A stretch of 64,000 nt of DNA. Origin: Hydrogenophaga palleronii_A (lineage in GTDB: Bacteria > Pseudomonadota > Gammaproteobacteria > Burkholderiales > Burkholderiaceae_C). The translations under genes were made by a program, and so were the position numbers. Positions 59,601 through 64,000 of the stretch are shown here, one piece after another. The stretch lies in assembly GCF_031457455.1 (NCBI RefSeq), contig NZ_JAVDWU010000013.1, positions 1 through 64,000 on the forward strand, read 5' to 3'. A model generated the notes under the pieces. The model was not told where the DNA came from. It did not search any database and worked only from the letters and a program-made list of their open reading frames with translations. How positions within the stretch are numbered: position 1 is the first letter of the stretch; each line of letters opens with the position of its first letter.

Positions 59601-60485
59601 TCATTCGAGTTCGGCCGCTGCGGACATGGTCAGCCAGCCATCGGCGTCTTGCGCCCACAGCCGCACACTGCGCCCATCGGGCGATGGCTGACCATTCACG
59701 CGCAAGGGACGACCATCGAAGCTGGGGCGCAGCGCCTTGAAGCTGAACGCCTTGACGGTGGCCGTGGACAGGTGGCGGCGCAGCAGATCCATCAGCAGGG
59801 TGGCGATCAGCGGGCCGTGCACGACGAGGCCGGGGTAGCCTTCCGTTTCGGTCACGTAGCGGCGGTCGTAGTGGATGCGATGGCCATTGAAGGTGAGCGC
59901 GCTGTAGCGAAACAGCAGCACGTCGTCGGGCGTGAGTTCGCGTTGCCAGGCCGCACCGGTTTCCGCTGCCGTCGGCTCGGGCGCCGGGTCACCCGGGCGG
60001 GGCGCGTCGCGGTAGACGATGTCGTGCACTTCGTTCAGGGCAAGACCATGCTCATTGCGCAGCTCGTGCGCCACCTGCACGAACACCAGATCGCCGCTGC
60101 GGCCTTGTTTGTGCTGCACAGATGCAATGCGCGAGAGTCGCTCGACAGCGTCACCCACACGCAAGGGGTTGTCGGTGCTCCAAGCCAGGCGGCTGCCCGC
60201 CCACATGCGCCGGGGCAGTGGCACCGGCGGCAGGAAACCACCGCGCTGCGGGTGACCGTCCTGGCCAATCTCGCTTTGGCGGTGCGTGGGCAGAAAGTAC
60301 AGCCAGTGCCACAACGGGGGGAGTGTGGTGCCGGTGGCCGGTGCCGGGTCGTCCCGGTCGAGGGTGGCGGAGAGTGCGCGCAGCGGGGCGGCCGTGATCT
60401 GGTCGTGCAAGGTCTCGGTTCGGCCCTGCCAGGTTTGCAATTGCGTGAGTGTCCCGGCGTCCAGGCCAGGCGGGGCGGTGCTCAT
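59601..60485 (-). CDS. MaoC-like hydratase (mesaconyl-C4-CoA/itaconyl-CoA hydratase type)
   Basis: About 294 residues, two hotdog halves as in FAS1-type MaoC hydratases. N-terminal half: LTQLQTWQGRTETLHDQITAAPLRALSATLDRDDPAPATGTTLPPLWHWLYFLP, then GGFLPPVPLPRRMWAGSRLAWSTDNPLRVGDAVERLSRIASVQHKQGRSGDLVFVQVAHEL. C-terminal half: LTPDDVLLFRYSALTFNGHRIHYDRRYVTETEGYPGLVVHGPLIATLLMDLL, the hydratase-2 motif (YSALTFNxHRIHYD). This is the subgroup that includes mesaconyl-C4-CoA hydratase and itaconyl-CoA hydratase, which make citramalyl-CoA, the substrate of a CitE-like lyase such as the one in this operon. Confidence 0.88.
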   Translation of the reverse strand: MSTAPPGLDAGTLTQLQTWQGRTETLHDQITAAPLRALSATLDRDDPAPATGTTLPPLWHWLYFLPTHRQSEIGQDGHPQRGGFLPPVPLPRRMWAGSRLAWSTDNPLRVGDAVERLSRIASVQHKQGRSGDLVFVQVAHELRNEHGLALNEVHDIVYRDAPRPGDPAPEPTAAETGAAWQRELTPDDVLLFRYSALTFNGHRIHYDRRYVTETEGYPGLVVHGPLIATLLMDLLRRHLSTATVKAFSFKALRPSFDGRPLRVNGQPSPDGRSVRLWAQDADGWLTMSAAAELE

Positions 60486-60584
60486 GTGTCTCCTGTGCTG
60501 TTCCGGTTGGCCCCAATGATCGCGGCCACCCAGCTGGGAGGCAATCTCGGATTGCCAAACCCTCCCCTCGGGAATGGTGAAGGG

Positions 60585-61532
60585 CTACAGCGCCAGGCGT
60601 TCACGGGCCGCACGGTACTCGCGCTCCAGCAGGGCCACGCGTTCGGCCACCGGCTCCACCGCGTGCACCGCGCCAATGCCCTGGCCACAGCCCCAGATGT
60701 CTTTCCAGGGTTTGCGGGTGCTGCCGAAGTTCATGGCAGACGGGTCGCTCTGCGGCAGCTGGTCGGGGTCCATGCCGGCGGCGCGGATGGATGGCTTGAG
60801 GTAGTTGCCGTGCACGCCGGTGAACAGGTTGGAGTAGACGATGTCGTCGCTGCTGCCCTCCACGATCATGCGCTTGTAGGCCTCGTCGGCACGCGCCTCT
60901 TCGGTGGCGATGAAGGCCGATCCGATGTAGGCCAGGTCGGCACCCATGGCCTGAGCGGCCAGGATGGCATCACCCGTGGCGATGGCGCCCGAGAGCGCCA
61001 GCGGGCCGTCGAACCAGGCGCGGATTTCCTGGATCAGTGCCAGCGGATTCTTGGTGCCGGCATGACCGCCCGCACCGGCGGCCACGGCCACCAGGCCATC
61101 GGCGCCTTTATCCACCGCCTTGTGGGCGAAACTGTTGTTGATCACGTCGTGCAGCACAACGCCACCCCAGGCGTGCACGGCATCGTTCACTTCGGCGCGT
61201 GCACCCAGCGAGGTGATGACCAGTGGCACGCGGTATTTGGCGCACACGGCCATGTCGGCGTCGAGCCGGTCGTTGCTCTTGTGCACGATCTGGTTGATGG
61301 CAAAGGGCGCGGCAGGCTGTTCGGGGTGTGCCCGGTCGTGCGCGGCCAGGGTTTCTGTGATTTGCGCCAGCCAGTCGTCGAGCAAAGACTGCGGGCGCGC
61401 GTTGAGCGCCGGCATGGCGCCGACGATGCCGGCCTTGCATTGCGCAATGATCAGTTCGGGCACGCTGATGATGAACAGGGGCGACGCGATCACCGGCAGG
61501 CGCAGGTGTTGCAGGCAGGTGGGCAAGGACAT
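60585..61532 (-). CDS. nitronate monooxygenase-like (2-nitropropane dioxygenase) flavoprotein
   Basis: About 315 residues. MSLPTCLQHLRLPVIASPLFIISVPELIIAQCKAGIVGAMPALNARPQSLLDDWLAQITETL is the family start; FAINQIVHKSNDRLDADMAVCAKYRVPLVITSLG, GADGLVAVAAGAGGHAGTKNPLALIQEIRAWFDGPLALSGAIATGDAILAAQAMGADLAYIGSAFIATEEARAD hold the FMN phosphate site and the GAGGHAG loop with the His of class I enzymes. It is FMN-dependent. In catabolic clusters such proteins often act as enoyl reductase-like or ene-type oxidoreductases. Located between the MaoC-like and thioesterase genes. ATG 61532. Confidence 0.9.
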   Translation of the reverse strand: MSLPTCLQHLRLPVIASPLFIISVPELIIAQCKAGIVGAMPALNARPQSLLDDWLAQITETLAAHDRAHPEQPAAPFAINQIVHKSNDRLDADMAVCAKYRVPLVITSLGARAEVNDAVHAWGGVVLHDVINNSFAHKAVDKGADGLVAVAAGAGGHAGTKNPLALIQEIRAWFDGPLALSGAIATGDAILAAQAMGADLAYIGSAFIATEEARADEAYKRMIVEGSSDDIVYSNLFTGVHGNYLKPSIRAAGMDPDQLPQSDPSAMNFGSTRKPWKDIWGCGQGIGAVHAVEPVAERVALLEREYRAARERLAL

Positions 61533-61554
61533 GGTGGAGCGAAGGAGATGAGGC

Positions 61555-62010
61555 TCAGGCAGCTTCAGGCAGGGGCAGGTAGCGAAAGCTGCCCATGCCA
61601 CGGGCAATCACCTCTTCCGTTTCGTCCCGCACCTCGGCCTGGCACAGGATCACGCCGTCGAGCGTCTGCAGCACTTCGCCGTCCGCCACCAGGCGGCCGC
61701 GCCCGGGACGCACGAAACTGGCATTGAGATTGAGCGTGACGGCGGTCTTCTGGAAGTCCACCAACGATACGGCCGCGCTGGCCATGACCACGTCCATCAG
61801 GGTGAGCACCACACCGCCGTGGATGGCGTGGATCACGTTTTCCAGCTCGGGGCGGCTCTCAATGGTCAGGCGCGCTTGGCCGTCTTTCGAATACGCCCGC
61901 TGCACGCCCAGCCAGCGGGTGAAGGCCACGCGCGCATAGGCATGGCGGCGCGCTTCGGCCTGCGCCTCTGCGTTCGCTGCATCGTCGTTCGCGGAGTGCA
62001 TTGTGATCAT
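61555..62010 (-). CDS. PaaI-type hotdog thioesterase (first)
   Basis: About 151 residues. FTRWLGVQRAYSKDGQARLTIESRPELENVIHAIHGGVVLTLMDVVMASAAVSLVDFQKTAVTLNLNASFVRPGRGRLVADGEVLQTLDGVILCQAEVRDETEEVIARGMGSFRYLP has the H-G-G-V-x-x-x-x-x-D signature of the PaaI hotdog group (HGGVVLTLMDVVM). It hydrolyses acyl-CoA or aryl-CoA. The ATG at 62010 overlaps the stop of the ligase gene by four bases, so the two are translationally coupled; an internal ATG at 62001 would be possible. Confidence 0.88.
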   Translation of the reverse strand: MITMHSANDDAANAEAQAEARRHAYARVAFTRWLGVQRAYSKDGQARLTIESRPELENVIHAIHGGVVLTLMDVVMASAAVSLVDFQKTAVTLNLNASFVRPGRGRLVADGEVLQTLDGVILCQAEVRDETEEVIARGMGSFRYLPLPEAA

Positions 62011-63539
62011 GCGCGCAAGCTGTCGCGCAGCACGGTCTTGAGCACCTTGCCCGCCGCGCTCATGGGCAAGGTCCCGACAAAGTGCATGCCGCGCGGGCAC
62101 TTGTAGCCGGCCAGTTCGCGGCGGCACCATGCCGTGAGTTCGGCCTGCAACGCAGCGGTGTGGGCGTTGTCGCCGCGCAGGGCCGGGTCGCGCGCCACCA
62201 CCACGGCATGCACCGCTTCACCCCACCTCAGGTCGGGCAGGCCGATGACGGCCGCATCCACCACCTGCGGGTGGCTGCGCAGCACGGCTTCCACTTCGGC
62301 GGAGTACACGTTCTCGCCACCGGAGATGATCATGTCTTTCAACCGATCGGCGATGAAGAGGTAGCCGTGTTCGTCCATGCGCGCACCATCGCCGGTGCGG
62401 AACCAGCCGTCGACGAAAGCGTGTGCGGTGGTTTCGGGCAGGTTCCAGTAACCGCGCGTGACCATGGGGCCGCGCACCTGGATTTCGCCCACTTCGCCAC
62501 GCGGGACTTCCTCGCCCAGCGGGTCGACGATGCGCACCTCAGCCCCCAGGCCAGGCCGCCCCACCGCGCGCCAGCGGCCATTGCGCCGGCCCTCGCCGCG
62601 GTGGTTGGCGGGCGGGTTGATGCAGACCGCGCCCGCGGTCTCGGTCAGGCCGTAGGCCTGGAAGAATTCGGCATCGGGCCAGGTCTGTAGCGCGCGGTCC
62701 AGCAGATCGGGCGGCATGGGGGCCGCGCCAAAGGCAATGCGCGTGAGCGACTGCATGCGGCGGGCGTCGAAGCCCGACAGGTCGAGCATGGCCTGCAGCA
62801 TGCTGGGCACCATGATGGTGTCGGTGATGCCCAGGCGCTCCACGGCGGCCATCACCTGGTCGGGACGGAAGCTCGGCATGGTGATGCAGGTACCGCCCAC
62901 GCTGGCCTGCCCCACCAGACGGCCCAGCCCGGCCACGTGGAACAGCGGCGCCACCAGCAGGGACACGCCATCGGGCGGGTTGGGCAGCTCGGCCGCACGG
63001 GTGATGGACGCGGTCCAGAAGTTCGCGTGCGACAGCATCACGCCCTTGGACTTGCCCGTGGTGCCACCGGTGTAGAGCAAGGCGGCCAGGGCGTCGCCGC
63101 CGGTGCGGCTGTCCGGCATTGGCGTGCAGGCGGTGGCCTCGACGGCGAATGCATCGGTGGACAGCACCGTGGTCTGGTCGGCCAGTTCGGCGGCGGGCCC
63201 GGCCAGCGAAGGGTCGACCACCAGCAGGCGTGCGCCCGAATCCGCCAACGCGTGGCGCAGTTCGACCAGGCTCCAGCGCGTGTTCAGCGGGCAGGCCACG
63301 GCGCCCAGCCACCAGCACGACCACAGCAGGATGATCAAGGCGTCGTTGTTGGGTGCGAGCAAGGCCACACGGTCGCCGGGCGACACGCCGCGTCCACGCA
63401 AGGCGGCGGCGTGGCGGGCGGCGCGATCGGCCAGCTCGGTGAAGCTCAGGGTGCGGTCACCGTCTTCGGCGACGTGGCGCACAGCGATCTTCTGAGGATG
63501 GGTTTGCAGTGCACGCTGCAGGCCCTGGGTGAGGTACAT
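62007..63539 (-). CDS. AMP-dependent acyl-CoA synthetase/ligase
   Basis: About 510 residues with the ANL fold landmarks: TLSFTELADRAARHAAALRGRGVSPGDRVALLAPNN, the P-loop LLYTGGTTGKSKGVMLSHANF, FQAYGLTETAGAVCINP, GWFRTGDGARMDEHGYLFIADRLKDMIISGGENVYSAEVEAVLRSHPQVVDAAVIGLPDLRWGEAVHAVVV, and YKCPRGMHFVGTLPMSAAGKVLKTVLR (catalytic Lys). It activates a carboxylic acid with ATP to the acyl-CoA. Probably the entry enzyme of the operon. ATG 63539 chosen. Confidence 0.95.
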   Translation of the reverse strand: MYLTQGLQRALQTHPQKIAVRHVAEDGDRTLSFTELADRAARHAAALRGRGVSPGDRVALLAPNNDALIILLWSCWWLGAVACPLNTRWSLVELRHALADSGARLLVVDPSLAGPAAELADQTTVLSTDAFAVEATACTPMPDSRTGGDALAALLYTGGTTGKSKGVMLSHANFWTASITRAAELPNPPDGVSLLVAPLFHVAGLGRLVGQASVGGTCITMPSFRPDQVMAAVERLGITDTIMVPSMLQAMLDLSGFDARRMQSLTRIAFGAAPMPPDLLDRALQTWPDAEFFQAYGLTETAGAVCINPPANHRGEGRRNGRWRAVGRPGLGAEVRIVDPLGEEVPRGEVGEIQVRGPMVTRGYWNLPETTAHAFVDGWFRTGDGARMDEHGYLFIADRLKDMIISGGENVYSAEVEAVLRSHPQVVDAAVIGLPDLRWGEAVHAVVVARDPALRGDNAHTAALQAELTAWCRRELAGYKCPRGMHFVGTLPMSAAGKVLKTVLRDSLRA

Positions 63540-63558
63540 GGTGGATTCCGTGGACAGG

Positions 63559-64000
63559 TCAGGGCGTGCCCTGGTCAGCATCGGGCGATGCGTTCACCGG
63601 CGCGCGGTAGCGAAAGGTGCCCATGGCCTTGGCCACCACGGCGCCGGTGCCATCGACCAGCTCGGCTTCGCAAAAGCACACCGATCGACCGCCACCCGTG
63701 GTGCGGCCCGTGGCCACAAGGCGGCCCGACGCCGGGCGCATGAAGCCCACGTGCATGTCGATGGTGACGACCTCGCGTGCGAAGTCCACCAGGCCCAGTG
63801 CGGCATTGGCCATGGCGCTGTCGAGCAGGGTCATGACCACGCCGCCGTGGCCACCGCCGTGGTTGTTGAGCAGGTCCGGGCGCAGTTCCACTGCCACCAC
63901 GGCCACCCCCTTGCCCACCGATTCGCGGCGCGCCGAAATCAGTTCCAGGAACGGGATGTGGCGATCGGGGCCCGCCACAGGCTTGCCCTGGTTCGGGGCG
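63559..64000 (-). CDS. PaaI-type hotdog thioesterase (second), runs off the right edge
   Basis: At least 147 residues are in the window. FLELISARRESVGKGVAVVAVELRPDLLNNHGGGHGGVVMTLLDSAMANAALGLVDFAREVVTIDMHVGFMRPASGRLVATGRTTGGGRSVCFCEAELVDGTGAVVAKAMGTFRYRAP shows the HGGVV..LDSA signature. The frame is open beyond a GTG at 63978 to the last base, so the true start may lie outside. It shares the same fold as the first thioesterase and lies on the other side of the ligase. Confidence 0.85.
   Translation of the reverse strand, partial: APNQGKPVAGPDRHIPFLELISARRESVGKGVAVVAVELRPDLLNNHGGGHGGVVMTLLDSAMANAALGLVDFAREVVTIDMHVGFMRPASGRLVATGRTTGGGRSVCFCEAELVDGTGAVVAKAMGTFRYRAPVNASPDADQGTP

Overview
The window reads as chromosomal DNA of a high-GC betaproteobacterium, most likely Burkholderiales/Comamonadaceae (Hydrogenophaga-like). 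This is inferred from the GC-rich third codon positions, a c-subunit paralogue that looks like a betaproteobacterial AtpE, aromatic/organic-acid style acyl-CoA genes, and short GC-rich dispersed hairpin repeats. I see no rRNA, no convincing tRNA, no CRISPR array, no integrase and no intact insertion sequence.

Layout. (1) 1-11.6 kb is a patchwork of mostly small, singly transcribed genes: DUF4259, LysR + NTF2-like, ankyrin repeat, VOC, DJ-1/PfpI, cupin, YdeI-like, DUF1801, a HipBA toxin-antitoxin pair, a LysE exporter and an AT-richer lipoprotein. A degenerate integron attC-like hairpin follows hipA. (2) 11.96-15.45 kb is a compact, visibly less GC-rich operon of four overlapping or near-overlapping genes: a MazG-type pyrophosphohydrolase with an extra C-terminal domain, a short thymidylate-synthase-like protein, an Fe-S uracil-DNA glycosylase fused to a Panacea/SocA-like domain, and an Mrr-like nuclease. 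A possible truncated fifth ORF follows. I think this is a candidate undescribed defence system that senses or polices (modified) uracil/thymine nucleotides and DNA. (3) 15.8-30.7 kb (minus strand) encodes a giant DUF4347/cadherin/VCBS-type surface protein, a TolC-like outer-membrane protein and three adaptor-type proteins, one of them fused to an M50 metalloprotease membrane domain; no ABC ATPase is present. (4) 31-35.5 kb holds an AraC regulator, a YbhB/YbcL protein, an Rnk-like factor, a YegS-like lipid kinase and a metallophosphoesterase. (5) 35.4-43.3 kb is a MexF-type RND efflux operon with an alpha/beta-hydrolase whose catalytic Ser and His are missing, divergent from a LysR regulator. 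(6) 43.4-44.2 kb is an orphan ATP-synthase c-subunit paralogue overlapping a small GxGG protein.

(7) 44.3-47.8 kb is a copper 'bufferin' type RiPP locus: precursor BufA2-like peptide, a fused MNIO(DUF692)-DUF2063 enzyme, and a divergent ECF sigma factor with its NrsF-type anti-sigma. Both divergent promoters show the same GTAACC-N16-CGAA motif, and the sigma gene appears leaderless. (8) 47.8-53.4 kb carries a NAD(P)H oxidoreductase/TetR pair with operator repeats, small hypotheticals, an Asp-nucleophile alpha/beta hydrolase and a DMT exporter/LysR pair. (9) 53.4-64 kb is a minus-strand CoA-ester catabolic operon under a LysR gene: acyl-CoA ligase, two hotdog thioesterases, nitronate monooxygenase-like protein, MaoC hydratase, acyl-CoA dehydrogenase, CaiB CoA-transferase, MmgE/PrpD protein and a CitE-like lyase. 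The set fits breakdown of a branched C5/C6 dicarboxylate (itaconate/mesaconate/citramalyl-CoA type chemistry), but the substrate is not proven. The operon runs off the right edge.
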